Part shown: in pieces, positions 17,994 through 26,698 of the stretch
Numbering within the stretch: the first letter of the stretch is position 1
Layout of the letters: each line of letters begins with the position of its first letter
NCBI RefSeq assembly: GCF_000943555.1
Contig: NZ_JTDV01000002.1
Span: 441,401-505,400 of the forward strand
DNA from: Neotamlana nanhaiensis
GTDB lineage: Bacteria; Bacteroidota; Bacteroidia; Flavobacteriales; Flavobacteriaceae
Reading direction: 5' to 3'
DNA: 64,000 nt
The notes under the pieces: generated by a model
What the model saw: only the letters and a program-made list of their open reading frames with translations
Told to the model about the DNA's origin: nothing
Database searches by the model: none
Position numbers and translations under genes: made by a program

Positions 17994-19153
17994 AGATATT
18001 CTATTAAATCTTTCAACTGCCTTTCAAAATTAAAATTTAGTAAGGCAGTTTTTTGTATCTGCGTTTTAAATTCAAAACTTAAATCTGCGTTATTTAGCTT
18101 TGAAAGCTGAAGGTTCAAAGCTTCATAATTGGTAGGAGGTGCAACCCATCCTAAATTATAAGTTTCAATAATGTTTTCGCCTTCACCACCGCCAAAATAT
18201 AACATTGGAAACCCTAATTTACCGTATTCAAATATTTTTGAAGGTACAGAACCATAAATTCTATTAAGTAGTGGAATTATCGTTAAATCGTATTGTAAGA
18301 GTGCTTTATGAAGTTCTGAACGAGCAATTTCACCATGATAAACAATGTCAAAGTCGGAATTTGTATTAATTAGGTTTTCAATTTTATCTTTTTCGGCGCC
18401 AGCCCCATAAATATGAAATTGAACCTTGTTATAATCTAGCTCTGTACAAAGCTTGTAAATGCCTTGCGCAATGCCTAATAAACCAGCATATACCATTTTA
18501 ATTTTACCGGTTTCATTAGGTTTTTCAATGAGTTTTGGCGGCTCGAAATCGGGAAAATTTCGATATAAAAAAGTTTCTTTTTTAGGGAAAAGGGATGTTA
18601 TATGCGTTAAAATTTCTTCACTTTGTCCTAATACTAAATCGGCTTTTTTGTAATTAAATCGCTCTATGCGTTCTAAAAGTTTGTAGCTAAAATTCTTTTT
18701 AAATGCACCAAGCTCTAAACCCGCAATAGGCCATAAGTCGCTTACATTTAAAATAAGTTTACGTTTCTTATTTCTTATAAAAAACATACAAGTAAAAGCT
18801 ACTAAAAGCGGTGGCGATTGCACGATAACTTTCTCAGGAAGTTTGTTCCACATGAAAAACCAAATCAAACTAAAGCTATAGGATAACATAGCGATAAGGC
18901 GTTTCAGTCTATTTTTAGAGTTGCTCGCGTAAATCCATAAACGGTGAATAGTGATATTGTTTTCGATTGATGTTTTTTTGAAAGTACCACGGTAACCATC
19001 AAAAATTTTACCTTTTGGATAGTTAGGTAAAGGTGTGATAACCGAAACCTTAAAGTTGTGTTTTTGTAAACCTTCAGCTAAATGAAAAATACGGTTCGAT
19101 GCAGCTCCTGTTTCAGGAGGAAAGTAGTTGGTTATTATTAAAATATCGTTCAC
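17990..19153 (-). CDS. glycosyltransferase family 4 (WcaI/WbuB-like)
   Basis: A 387-residue GT-B enzyme. The start ILIITNYFPPETGAASNR (4-21) and the VITPLPNYPKGKIFDGYRG block near 39 are typical of the WcaI/WbuB branch, some members of which transfer N-acetyl-fucosamine-type sugars. The donor-binding half contains VYAGLLGIAQGIYKL near 219 and a degenerate E-x7-E region (VPSKIFEYGKLGFPMLYFGG near 302). It forms an operon with the epimerase (adjacent stop/start) and the CapK-like gene, converging on the + strand cluster. WecB next door can supply UDP-ManNAc or feed FucNAc synthesis, consistent with an N-acetylhexosamine donor. Confidence 0.83.
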   Translation of the reverse strand: MNDILIITNYFPPETGAASNRIFHLAEGLQKHNFKVSVITPLPNYPKGKIFDGYRGTFKKTSIENNITIHRLWIYASNSKNRLKRLIAMLSYSFSLIWFFMWNKLPEKVIVQSPPLLVAFTCMFFIRNKKRKLILNVSDLWPIAGLELGAFKKNFSYKLLERIERFNYKKADLVLGQSEEILTHITSLFPKKETFLYRNFPDFEPPKLIEKPNETGKIKMVYAGLLGIAQGIYKLCTELDYNKVQFHIYGAGAEKDKIENLINTNSDFDIVYHGEIARSELHKALLQYDLTIIPLLNRIYGSVPSKIFEYGKLGFPMLYFGGGEGENIIETYNLGWVAPPTNYEALNLQLSKLNNADLSFEFKTQIQKTALLNFNFERQLKDLIEYL

Positions 19154-20247
19154 TATAACTCGTAAATTTCAACTAGGTGATTAGCAATTCGTTCTGCGGC
19201 ATGTCCGTCCCATAATTCTGGAATATGACCTTGTTTCCAGTTGTTTGCCAATAAATTTTTAAAGGCAGATTCAATTTTTTTGCTATCGCTTCCTACTAAA
19301 ATATTTGTCCCAATATCGCAGGTTTCAGGGCGTTCGGTGTTTTCGCGAAGTGTAATACAAGGCACGTTCATAACCGTGGTTTCTTCAGTGATGCCACCAG
19401 AATCTGTTAAAACACCAAGCGCATGTTTTACTAAATAATTAAACTCTAAATACCCTAGCGGATTGGTATAATGTAAATTTTCAAAACTTAAATCCAGCCC
19501 TTCAAGCAGTTTTTTTGTGCGTGGATGCACTGGGAAAATAATGGGTAAATCTTTACCCAAAGTAACAATTTTAGTAATTAGCGATTTGAGTTGCTGTTCT
19601 TCATCTACATTACTTGGTCTATGCAAAGTTATTACTAAATAGTGCTTTTGTTTTAGATTTAAAGTTTTCCAAATTTTTGGTTGTTTTAGTCTTGGTTCAT
19701 TTTTTCTTAAGGTGTCAATCATCACATTCCCCACAAAATAAATTTGCTCAGGTTTTACACCTAAATCCTGTAAGTTTTTGTTCGCAATGGTTGATGTTGT
19801 AAAAAAATAATCGGTTAAACTATCGGTTACAATACGATTAATTTCTTCGGGCATACGCATGTCGCCAGAGCGAATTCCCGCTTCAACATGCGCCACATCT
19901 ATGCCTGCTTTTTTTCCCACAATGGTACAAGCCATGGTTGAGGTTACATCGCCTACAACCAATACTAAATCACACGGGTTTTTGGCGAGTTCGTTTTCAA
20001 AACCAATCATGATACCTGCGGTTTGTTCGGCTTGGGTGCCGCTTTTTACATCTAAGTTTACATCAGGAAGCGGAATATTAAGCTCTTCAAAAAAAGTACC
20101 GCTTAAATTTTTATCGTAGTGTTGCCCAGTGTGAACCAACCTAAAATTCATGTTATAACCTTCGGTTTGCTTTTGTTTAATAGCGTCAATAATTGGGGCT
20201 ATTTTCATAAAATTAGGTCGTGCGCCTGCAACTATGGTAATATTCAT
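19153..20247 (-). CDS. wecB: UDP-N-acetylglucosamine 2-epimerase (non-hydrolysing)
   Basis: A 364-residue protein of the WecB/MnaA family with every landmark block: AGARPNFMKIAPI (7-19), VGDVTSTMAC near 95, VAHVEAGIRSGDMRMPEEIN near 118, HPRTKKLL near 242, and TDSGGITEETTVMNVPCI near 282 followed by RENTERPET. It interconverts UDP-GlcNAc and UDP-ManNAc in the cytoplasm, supplying ManNAc or ManNAc-derived sugars. Its start and stop abut both neighbours within one base, so the three minus-strand genes are a translationally coupled operon. The HVEAGIRSGD active-site segment is intact. Confidence 0.93.
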   Translation of the reverse strand: MNITIVAGARPNFMKIAPIIDAIKQKQTEGYNMNFRLVHTGQHYDKNLSGTFFEELNIPLPDVNLDVKSGTQAEQTAGIMIGFENELAKNPCDLVLVVGDVTSTMACTIVGKKAGIDVAHVEAGIRSGDMRMPEEINRIVTDSLTDYFFTTSTIANKNLQDLGVKPEQIYFVGNVMIDTLRKNEPRLKQPKIWKTLNLKQKHYLVITLHRPSNVDEEQQLKSLITKIVTLGKDLPIIFPVHPRTKKLLEGLDLSFENLHYTNPLGYLEFNYLVKHALGVLTDSGGITEETTVMNVPCITLRENTERPETCDIGTNILVGSDSKKIESAFKNLLANNWKQGHIPELWDGHAAERIANHLVEIYEL

Positions 20248-21563
20248 TAGTTTTGATTTAAATGCGAGGTAAATTGTTTCAATTTACCACTTTTTTGTCG
20301 GTTTAGGTTGTTTTGTTTTTCGTAAATAATTTGCAATCCGCTTTCAAGATAATGTTCAATTTCTTGGTTTATGGTTTGCTTTTTTGCTTCGGAAAGCCTT
20401 TCGTTTCCAACATAAATAATCTTAAAAGTATCAAGTTTTAGTTGTTCAATTACAAATTCTTTAACGATGCCATCGTTTTCTATAATGCTTTTGGTAATGT
20501 AATAAAAGGTTAAACCTGCAGCTTTTTTTCCGCTAGGCAAAATTACAATATCGTTTGTTCTTCCTGTTAGATTTTCTAAAATTGGTGTTTTAGGTGTACT
20601 TTTTTTACTAATTACACCAATATCGCCAATGTCGTAGCGAATAAACGGGTGCGCTTTGTTGTAAAGAGAAGTAATTACAATGCGACCTGTTTCACCATGT
20701 GGTAGCACGTTATTATGTTCATCAAGAATTTCAATAAATAAGGTTTCACTATTAAGCTGCCAGTTTCCGTTTGGGTTTTGAAAGGCGATTAAATCAAGCT
20801 CGGATGCGCCATATTCGTTTACTATAGGAATTCCAAATTGAGTTTCTAATAGTGTTTTGTCGACTTCAAAAAGCATTTCGGAAGTCACCACGCAAACATT
20901 CAAACTTGGGCAAACCGATTTTAAAATAACGTTTTTTTGCTGAAGAAACTTCCCAAACTGTACTATGGCGCTAGTATAACCATTTATGTAATGGAATGTA
21001 GTGGTTTTAAATTTTTGTAAAGTAGCTTCAAAAGCCTCGTCACTTAAATCAAACACCGAAAACCGATAACGGTGACTCAAAAAATCTTTAAAACGTTCTT
21101 TATAATAACCTGCTTTGTCCAACGGGATACCATAAAATCGGGCTTGTTTGGAGCTATTAAAATTAATGTTATACCAACCAAATCGGTTTTGAATAACCGC
21201 CCAAGTTAAGGCATGACAAAACTTATCTTTTGCAAAAAGAAACGGATGCCCAGACGAACCCGAAGTTTTGTTAATGTAAATATTTTTTCTTGTAAAACCT
21301 TCACTTAAACGTTGTTCTAGCGGTTGCTGTAAATCGGCTTTGGTCATTACAGGAATGCTGTTCCAATCGTTTAAATCGATTTGTTTTCCGAAGGATTTGT
21401 AAAACGGATTATGCTCTAAATGATAAGCTACAATAGCACGTTTTTGCACTTCCGCGAAAGCGTTAAAATCGTTTTCGGTTTTACTTTGAATATTTTTTAA
21501 AACGCGTTTAGCCTTCGCAATAGGAAAGCCGTTTAGTTTTAAAGAAAAATCGAATACGTTCAA
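20247..21563 (-). CDS. CapK-like adenylate-forming enzyme (phenylacetate-CoA ligase fold)
   Basis: A 438-residue protein of the PaaK/CapK/coenzyme-F390-synthetase group. The phosphate-binding loop INKTSGSSGHPF is near 97, NEYGASELD near 249, IRYDIGDIG near 304 and LTGRTNDIV near 327; these are the A3, A5 and A7-type motifs of the ANL superfamily. CapK-like proteins occur in many capsule loci with unproved function, presumably activating an acid as an AMP ester for attachment to a sugar or amine. It is the first gene of the minus-strand trio with wecB and the WcaI-like transferase. The N-terminal Met-initiated region is complete. Confidence 0.8.
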   Translation of the reverse strand: MNVFDFSLKLNGFPIAKAKRVLKNIQSKTENDFNAFAEVQKRAIVAYHLEHNPFYKSFGKQIDLNDWNSIPVMTKADLQQPLEQRLSEGFTRKNIYINKTSGSSGHPFLFAKDKFCHALTWAVIQNRFGWYNINFNSSKQARFYGIPLDKAGYYKERFKDFLSHRYRFSVFDLSDEAFEATLQKFKTTTFHYINGYTSAIVQFGKFLQQKNVILKSVCPSLNVCVVTSEMLFEVDKTLLETQFGIPIVNEYGASELDLIAFQNPNGNWQLNSETLFIEILDEHNNVLPHGETGRIVITSLYNKAHPFIRYDIGDIGVISKKSTPKTPILENLTGRTNDIVILPSGKKAAGLTFYYITKSIIENDGIVKEFVIEQLKLDTFKIIYVGNERLSEAKKQTINQEIEHYLESGLQIIYEKQNNLNRQKSGKLKQFTSHLNQN

Positions 21564-21623
21564 CGTAAAGAAAATTATTAGGTAAAGTAACTAAAAATAA
21601 TTCGTGTATTTAAAGCATTAGTT

Positions 21624-21631
21624 TATTTTTG
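21624..21631 (+). promoter_or_regulatory. -7 element of a Bacteroidetes promoter upstream of purD
   Basis: TATTTTTG fits the Bacteroidetes -7 consensus TAnnTTTG and ends 17 bases before the purD ATG at 21649. A clear TTG -33 element is not visible. The element argues against the in-frame GTG at 21631 being the purD start, because that codon would lie upstream of the transcription start. Confidence 0.4.
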
Positions 21632-21648
21632 TGCAAACAACAAAACTC

Positions 21649-22923
21649 ATGAACATTTTAATACTTGGCTCTGGCGGAAGAGAGCACACCTTTGCTTGGA
21701 AAATAGCACAAAGCGATAAATGCAAAAACTTATTTGTAGCACCAGGAAATTCGGGAACTGCCGAGGTTGCAACCAATGTAAACATTAGCGAAACCGACTT
21801 TGATGCCATTAAAGCCTTAGTGTTAAAAGAAGCCATAGATTTGGTTGTTGTTGGGCCAGAAGCACCACTTGTAAAAGGCGTTCACGATTACTTTTTAAAT
21901 GATTCTGATTTAAAACACGTATCGGTTATTGGGCCACAAAAAGTAGCTGCCGAACTTGAAGGTAGTAAAGAGTTTGCCAAAGAATTTATGAGCAGACACA
22001 ACATACCAACGGCTGCTTATGAGAGTTTTACAAAAGATAATGTTGAAGCAGGTTACGCCTTTTTAGAAAGTTTAAAACCACCTTATGTTTTAAAAGCTGA
22101 TGGATTAGCAGCGGGTAAAGGTGTGGTGATTTTAAATGATATTGATGAAGCTAAAGCCGAATTAAAAAGCATGCTTGTGGATGCTAAATTTGGCGATGCT
22201 AGTGCCAAAGTGGTTATTGAAGAGTTTTTAGATGGTATCGAGCTAAGTTGTTTTGTACTTACCGATGGTAAAAACTACAAAATCCTGCCAACTGCTAAAG
22301 ATTATAAGCGTATTGGCGAAGGCGATACTGGTTTAAATACAGGCGGAATGGGTGCCGTTTCTCCGGTGCCATTTGCAACGCCAGAATTTTTAAATAAAAT
22401 TGAAGAGCGCATTGTAAAACCAACTATTGATGGTTTTGCAAAAGATAAATTACCTTATGTCGGTTTTGTGTTTATTGGTTTGATAAAAGTTGAAAACGAT
22501 GACCCAAAGGTTATTGAGTATAACGTGCGTATGGGCGATCCAGAAACCGAAGTGGTTTTCCCAAGACTTAAAAACGATTTAGTTGAGGTTTTAGATGCTA
22601 TGGCAAACCAAACGCTTGATAAAGTTAATATTGAAATTGATGAGCGTGCTGCTACAACCATAATGGTTGTTTCGGGTGGTTATCCTGAAGCTTACGAAAA
22701 AGGAAAAGAAATTACAGGTGTTGAGAATATCACCGAATCTATTCCATTTCATGCAGGTGCACAATTAAAAGATGGTAAAGTTGTAACTTCTGGCGGACGT
22801 GTAATTTCGATAACCTCTTATGGAGAGACGTACCAAGAGGCCATAAAAAAATCTTACCAAAGTATAGAAAAACTACATTTTGATAAGATGTATTACCGTA
22901 AAGATATTGGTTTCGATTTATAG
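21649..22923 (+). CDS. purD: phosphoribosylamine--glycine ligase
   Basis: A 424-residue ATP-grasp enzyme of purine synthesis that joins glycine to 5-phosphoribosylamine. It begins MNILILGSGGREHTFAWK, the standard PurD N-terminus. It has VVVGPEAPL near 70, KADGLAAGKGVVI near 141, TGGMGAVSP near 228 and YNVRMGDPETEVV near 283. A GTG 18 bases further upstream would extend the frame, but the family N-terminus and the promoter element favour the ATG. It is transcribed divergently from the CapK-like gene. Its stop overlaps by 6 bases the end of the small convergent gene 22918-23145. Confidence 0.96.
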   Translation: MNILILGSGGREHTFAWKIAQSDKCKNLFVAPGNSGTAEVATNVNISETDFDAIKALVLKEAIDLVVVGPEAPLVKGVHDYFLNDSDLKHVSVIGPQKVAAELEGSKEFAKEFMSRHNIPTAAYESFTKDNVEAGYAFLESLKPPYVLKADGLAAGKGVVILNDIDEAKAELKSMLVDAKFGDASAKVVIEEFLDGIELSCFVLTDGKNYKILPTAKDYKRIGEGDTGLNTGGMGAVSPVPFATPEFLNKIEERIVKPTIDGFAKDKLPYVGFVFIGLIKVENDDPKVIEYNVRMGDPETEVVFPRLKNDLVEVLDAMANQTLDKVNIEIDERAATTIMVVSGGYPEAYEKGKEITGVENITESIPFHAGAQLKDGKVVTSGGRVISITSYGETYQEAIKKSYQSIEKLHFDKMYYRKDIGFDL

Positions 22924-23145
22924 AAACGAATGCGAAGAAACGCTTTTGTCTTCAGCTTCGGTTTTATTAAATATCTGTAATTGTTTTAACCAGTAAACTA
23001 TGGCGGCCATACAAATAATGATGAAAATCCAAGAAATGGTGTTGGCTGCCCACCAGTTTTCTAGTTCTAGTTTTTTTATCCCATCCATTGGAGCAAAAAG
23101 AACATTTACAAATAAGTCTTGTATAGCGTAAAAGAAATCTTTCAT
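22918..23145 (-). CDS. small membrane protein, DUF6341-like
   Basis: A 75-residue protein conserved in flavobacteria. The N-terminal half is amphipathic (MKDFFYAIQDLFVNVLFAPM). One membrane segment lies near residues 34-54 (ANTISWIFIIICMAAIVYWL), and the tail is acidic and ends SVSSHSFL, an ending I recognise from this family. Function is unknown. It lies tail-to-tail with purD and head-to-head with the next membrane protein, a neighbourhood I recall as recurrent in this family. Confidence 0.75.
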   Translation of the reverse strand: MKDFFYAIQDLFVNVLFAPMDGIKKLELENWWAANTISWIFIIICMAAIVYWLKQLQIFNKTEAEDKSVSSHSFL

Positions 23146-23212
23146 AGTGTAATTGTGTTTTCTAACTCGTAATTGTTAGTATATTTACATAGCAAAAATA
23201 CAAAAACAGTTA

Positions 23213-24136
23213 ATGATAACAAGTTTTTTTAAAAAATCTAAATCAATAAATTTTATCATCGTATTTTTTATTGCCTTATTAGCCTTGTTAATTGGTAAAT
23301 TGGGTGTTATAAATAGCACTTTAGATTTTAATTTTTTTGTAAAATTGGCAGGTTTGGTCGCGATTGTTTTTGGCTCTATTTTGCTGCTTAATTTTATAGT
23401 AAATAAAAACAGTTTATCGCAAAAGGACAATTACGAAATGTTGCTTTTTAGTCTGTTTTTATTACTCATTACGCCAACTACCCAACATACCAATGTTTTA
23501 ATCTCAAATTTGTTTATTTTACTGGCATTAAGGCGATTAATAAGTTTAAGAACACCAAAGAACACGAAAGAGAAGTTGTTTGATGCTGCTTTTTGGATTG
23601 GTATTGCGGCACTATTTTACTTTTGGTCGGTCTTGTTTTTTGCGCTTATAATTTTATCGCTTATTTTGTTTTCCGATGGAAATTTAAGGCATTGGATTAT
23701 TCCATTTTTAGGTATACTAACGGTTTTTGTGTTATCGGTAGCGGTATCAATTATTTTTTATGATAATTACTTTCAGTTTATCGATCAATCTTTTTCTGTA
23801 AGTTTCGATTTTAGTACATACAATTCTTTAAGTTATATTATTGCAATAACGCTGTTGTTTTCTTTTGGTGCATGGTCTTCTATGTTTTATTTAAATAATA
23901 TTAAAAAGAAGAAAAAGGCGTTTCGCGCGTCGTTTACTACTATTATTTTTGCAGCCATTATTGCCTTTTTATTGGTTATAATCGTGCCAAGTAAAAACGG
24001 AAGCGAGTTTTTATTCCTATTCGCACCCTTAGCAATTATTATAACCAATTACATTGAAGTTATTCACGAAAAATGGTTTAAAGAAATTTTTTTAGGGGTC
24101 TTAATCTTTGCGCCTTTTATACTTTTAATGCTGTAA
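23213..24136 (+). CDS. polytopic membrane protein, DUF6427-like
   Basis: A 307-residue integral membrane protein with about nine hydrophobic segments and short loops, starting MITSFFKKSKSINFIIVFFI. The N-terminal ISSFF/TSFFKKxxxINF pattern matches a flavobacterial family of unknown function usually located beside upp and the small DUF6341-like gene. It shares no motif with known transporters or enzymes that I can see. It converges on upp with a 12-base overlap of the coding ends. No function is inferred. Confidence 0.75.
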   Translation: MITSFFKKSKSINFIIVFFIALLALLIGKLGVINSTLDFNFFVKLAGLVAIVFGSILLLNFIVNKNSLSQKDNYEMLLFSLFLLLITPTTQHTNVLISNLFILLALRRLISLRTPKNTKEKLFDAAFWIGIAALFYFWSVLFFALIILSLILFSDGNLRHWIIPFLGILTVFVLSVAVSIIFYDNYFQFIDQSFSVSFDFSTYNSLSYIIAITLLFSFGAWSSMFYLNNIKKKKKAFRASFTTIIFAAIIAFLLVIIVPSKNGSEFLFLFAPLAIIITNYIEVIHEKWFKEIFLGVLIFAPFILLML

Positions 24137-24784
24137 CTTTTCACCAAAAGCTAAATCTCCAGCATCACCTAAACCTGGTATAATATAGCCTTTATCATTG
24201 AGGTTTTTGTCTACGGCTGCAATCCACAAATGTGTGTTGTCATCAAAATTTTTGTTTACAAAATCTACACCTTCTTGTGCGCCAATAACACTTATTAAAT
24301 GTACTTCTTTAGGTGTTCCAAATGGTTTTAATGCTTCAAAAGTAGCTAGCATTGATTGTCCAGTGGCAAGCATAGGATCGGCTAGAATAAGAGTTTTTCC
24401 TTCTAAGCTTGGGCAAGCTAAATATTCAACAACAATTTCAAAGGTTTCGGGGTTTTCTTTGTGGTGGCGATAGGCCGATATAAAGGCATTTTCGGCATTG
24501 TCAAAATAATTTAATAGTCCGTTATGCAAAGGCACACCAGCACGTAGAATGGAGCATAATACAATCTCGCTATCAGGTAAAAATGTTGTGCTTGTTCCTA
24601 GAGGTGTTTCAACTGAAGTACTTTTATAGCTTAGGCTTTTACTTATTTCATACCCTAAAATTTCACCAATACGTTCAATATTTCTGCGAAAGCGCATACT
24701 ATCTTTTTGAATGGTTTTATCTCGAATTTCAGCAATAAATTGGTTTAAAATTGAGTTTTCTGTAGAAATGTTGTGAATATGCAT
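24125..24784 (-). CDS. upp: uracil phosphoribosyltransferase
   Basis: A 219-residue salvage enzyme that makes UMP from uracil and PRPP. The PRPP-binding loop ILADPMLATGQSM is near residue 133 and CSILRAGVPLHNGLL near 80. The C-terminal block AAVDKNLNDKGYIIPGLGDA includes the GYIxPGLGDAGDxxFG uracil-binding motif. It is the usual length for Upp. The gene is monocistronic, transcribed divergently from the DUF4254 gene, and its 3' end overlaps the convergent membrane protein gene. Confidence 0.95.
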   Translation of the reverse strand: MHIHNISTENSILNQFIAEIRDKTIQKDSMRFRRNIERIGEILGYEISKSLSYKSTSVETPLGTSTTFLPDSEIVLCSILRAGVPLHNGLLNYFDNAENAFISAYRHHKENPETFEIVVEYLACPSLEGKTLILADPMLATGQSMLATFEALKPFGTPKEVHLISVIGAQEGVDFVNKNFDDNTHLWIAAVDKNLNDKGYIIPGLGDAGDLAFGEKLQH

Positions 24785-24904
24785 GGGTAGTGAATTAATA
24801 TGGTAAGTAAAGTTAATTATTAAATATCAAATAGGTGATTTCGATTTAAAAGAATAAAAAAAACGACATTAATTTATTAATAGTGTAATCTTATATAAAT
24901 TATG

Positions 24905-24912
24905 TAATTTTG
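24905..24912 (+). promoter_or_regulatory. -7 promoter element upstream of the DUF4254 gene
   Basis: TAATTTTG matches TAnnTTTG, the Bacteroidetes -7 consensus, 19 bases before the ATG at 24932. The expected TTG -33 element is not evident in the AT-rich DNA upstream. Confidence 0.4.
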
Positions 24913-24931
24913 CACATCAAATTTTTAGAAC

Positions 24932-25537
24932 ATGTTTACAAGTAAAGCCAACAAAATATTTCAAGACGTCATTGAAAAATATCACATTATTAACACTGTA
25001 GATCAGCCTTTTGAAAACGCTTATCCAAAAAGCGATTTAATAGAGCATTTATTATACAGAAAATGTTGGATTGATACGGTACAATGGCATTACGAAGATA
25101 TTATTCGCGATCCGCAAATTGATCCTGTAGCAGCTTTAAAATTGAAGCGTCAAATTGATGCATCAAACCAAGATAGAACCGATATGGTGGAGTACATCGA
25201 TAGTTATTTGCTAGAAAAATATAAAGATGTAACCGCAAAAGATGATGCCACTATAAACACCGAAAGTCCTGCTTGGGGTATTGATAGATTATCAATTTTA
25301 GCATTAAAAATTTATCACATGAATGAGGAAGCGACGCGTGAAGATGCCTCTGATGCACACCGCGAAGCATGCCAAAAGAAACTTGATATTTTATTAGAGC
25401 AACGTGTGGATTTATCAACAGCTATCGATACGCTTTTAAATGATATTGAAAACGGCGATAAATACATGAAAGTGTACAAGCAAATGAAAATGTACAACGA
25501 CGACGAATTAAACCCAGTGTTACGTTCGCAGAAGTAG
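24932..25537 (+). CDS. DUF4254 domain protein
   Basis: A 201-residue, soluble, mostly helical and charged protein matching the DUF4254 family by its overall pattern: a conserved-looking N-terminal third with YRKCWIDTVQWHYEDIIRDP near 50-70, and SPAWGIDRLSILALKIYHM near 110. Function is unknown. The family is typically found next to a GT9 heptosyltransferase-like gene, as here, where the GT9 gene starts 79 bases downstream. That association suggests a role in lipopolysaccharide or other surface-glycan assembly. There is no signal peptide or membrane segment. Confidence 0.75.
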   Translation: MFTSKANKIFQDVIEKYHIINTVDQPFENAYPKSDLIEHLLYRKCWIDTVQWHYEDIIRDPQIDPVAALKLKRQIDASNQDRTDMVEYIDSYLLEKYKDVTAKDDATINTESPAWGIDRLSILALKIYHMNEEATREDASDAHREACQKKLDILLEQRVDLSTAIDTLLNDIENGDKYMKVYKQMKMYNDDELNPVLRSQK

Positions 25538-25540
25538 AGT

Positions 25541-25590
25541 TGTCATTCAGAGCGAAGCGAAGAATCTTAATTACAGAAGATTTTTCGATC
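25541..25590. repeat. intergenic palindromic repeat
   Basis: The 79-base gap between the DUF4254 and GT9 genes contains AGCGAAGCGAAGAATCTT followed, after a short spacer, by AAGATTTTTCG, giving an imperfect stem. The GTCATTC...GCGAAG...AATCTT wording is a form of intergenic repeat I recognise from many flavobacterial genomes. Its function is unknown. It could also fold in the joint transcript of the two genes. Confidence 0.5.
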
Positions 25591-25616
25591 AACATTATAT
25601 GACATAGTTTAAAGTG

Positions 25617-26639
25617 ATGTCTAAATTACCAAAACACATACTCGTTATTCGCTTATCGGCCATGGGCGATGTAGCAATGACGGTGCCTGTGTTGCGAGCA
25701 TTAACCATACAATATCCCGAGGTTAAAATTACGGTTTTAACTCGGGCTTTTTTTGCGCCTTTTTTTAAAGATTTAAAACAGGTAACTGTGGCTGTGGCCG
25801 ATGTAAAAGGTGATCACAAAGGTGTTTTAGGAATTTACAAATTAGCCAAACAGCTCAATAAAACCAACGGTTTTGATGCTATTGCCGATTTGCACAATGT
25901 TTTAAGAAGTAAAATTTTAAAGCGTTTTTTAAAATGCAAGTTAATAGCAACAATCGATAAAGGCCGAAAGGAAAAAAAGCAGCTCACTAAAGGCGAGATT
26001 TTTAAGCCACTTAAAACAACGTATCAACGGTATGCCGATGTTTTTGAAGCTTTAGGTTTTAAGTTGAATTTAGACCAGCCAACCTTCCCCGAAAGGGCTG
26101 TTTTAAATGATGCTATTCTACGACTAATTGGTACTAAAACCGATAATTTAATTGGCATTGCACCATTTGCAGCACATGAAGGAAAAATGTACCCAATTGA
26201 GCAAATGAAAACGGTAATAAAATCGCTTTCTAAACATTATAAAGTGATTTTATTTGGTGGCGGTGCTCACGAAATAAAAGTTTTAAAAGGCATTGAAAAA
26301 CGGTTTGATAATGTTGTTAGTGTTGCAGGAAAATTATCGCTTAGCGAAGAATTAAACTTAATTTCCAACTTAAACCTAATGCTTTCTATGGATTCTGGTA
26401 ACGGCCATTTAGCGGCTATGTTAGGTGTAAAAGTTGTTACTATTTGGGGTGTAACGCATCCGTATGCGGGATTTGCACCTTTTAATCAACCTGAAGATTA
26501 TGCATTACTTGCTAACCGTGATAAATTTCCGTTAATACCAACTTCAATTTACGGTAATACATACCCTGAACATTACAAAGAAGCTGCTGGTAGCATTGCT
26601 CCTGAAACTGTTGTTGGGAAAATAATGTCGATTTTATAA
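25617..26639 (+). CDS. glycosyltransferase family 9 (heptosyltransferase-like)
   Basis: A 340-residue GT-B protein of the ADP-heptose:LPS heptosyltransferase family. HILVIRLSAMGDVAMTVPVL (residues 7-26) is the typical N-terminus, GIAPFAAHEGKMYP lies near 183, and the nucleotide-sugar site SMDSGNGHLAAMLGVKVVTI near 258 carries the usual GHLAA block. It probably adds a heptose-like or other sugar to the LPS inner core or a surface glycolipid on the cytoplasmic face. Start: a GTG at 25614 precedes this ATG in frame, but MSKLPK fits better. It is probably co-transcribed with the DUF4254 gene. Confidence 0.87.
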   Translation: MSKLPKHILVIRLSAMGDVAMTVPVLRALTIQYPEVKITVLTRAFFAPFFKDLKQVTVAVADVKGDHKGVLGIYKLAKQLNKTNGFDAIADLHNVLRSKILKRFLKCKLIATIDKGRKEKKQLTKGEIFKPLKTTYQRYADVFEALGFKLNLDQPTFPERAVLNDAILRLIGTKTDNLIGIAPFAAHEGKMYPIEQMKTVIKSLSKHYKVILFGGGAHEIKVLKGIEKRFDNVVSVAGKLSLSEELNLISNLNLMLSMDSGNGHLAAMLGVKVVTIWGVTHPYAGFAPFNQPEDYALLANRDKFPLIPTSIYGNTYPEHYKEAAGSIAPETVVGKIMSIL

Positions 26640-26658
26640 ATAGTTCTTCTCATGAGTT

Positions 26659-26698
26659 CTCACCCTTTGGGGGAGATGTCCGTAGGACAGAGGGGGCC
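26659..26698. repeat. intergenic repeat with two small hairpins between convergent genes
   Basis: The gap between the converging GT9 and reductase genes holds CACCCTTTGGGGGAGATGTC and then CGTAGGACAGAGGGGGC, containing the stems CCC-TTTG-GGG and GTCC-GTA-GGAC. I recognise this as a recurrent flavobacterial intergenic repeat. It may double as a transcription stop for both genes, although there is no long T-run. Confidence 0.5.

Noticed and set aside
23146..23212. Regulatory RNA or small gene between the two membrane-protein genes
   Set aside because: Only AT-rich divergent promoter-type DNA without hairpins or ORFs was seen.
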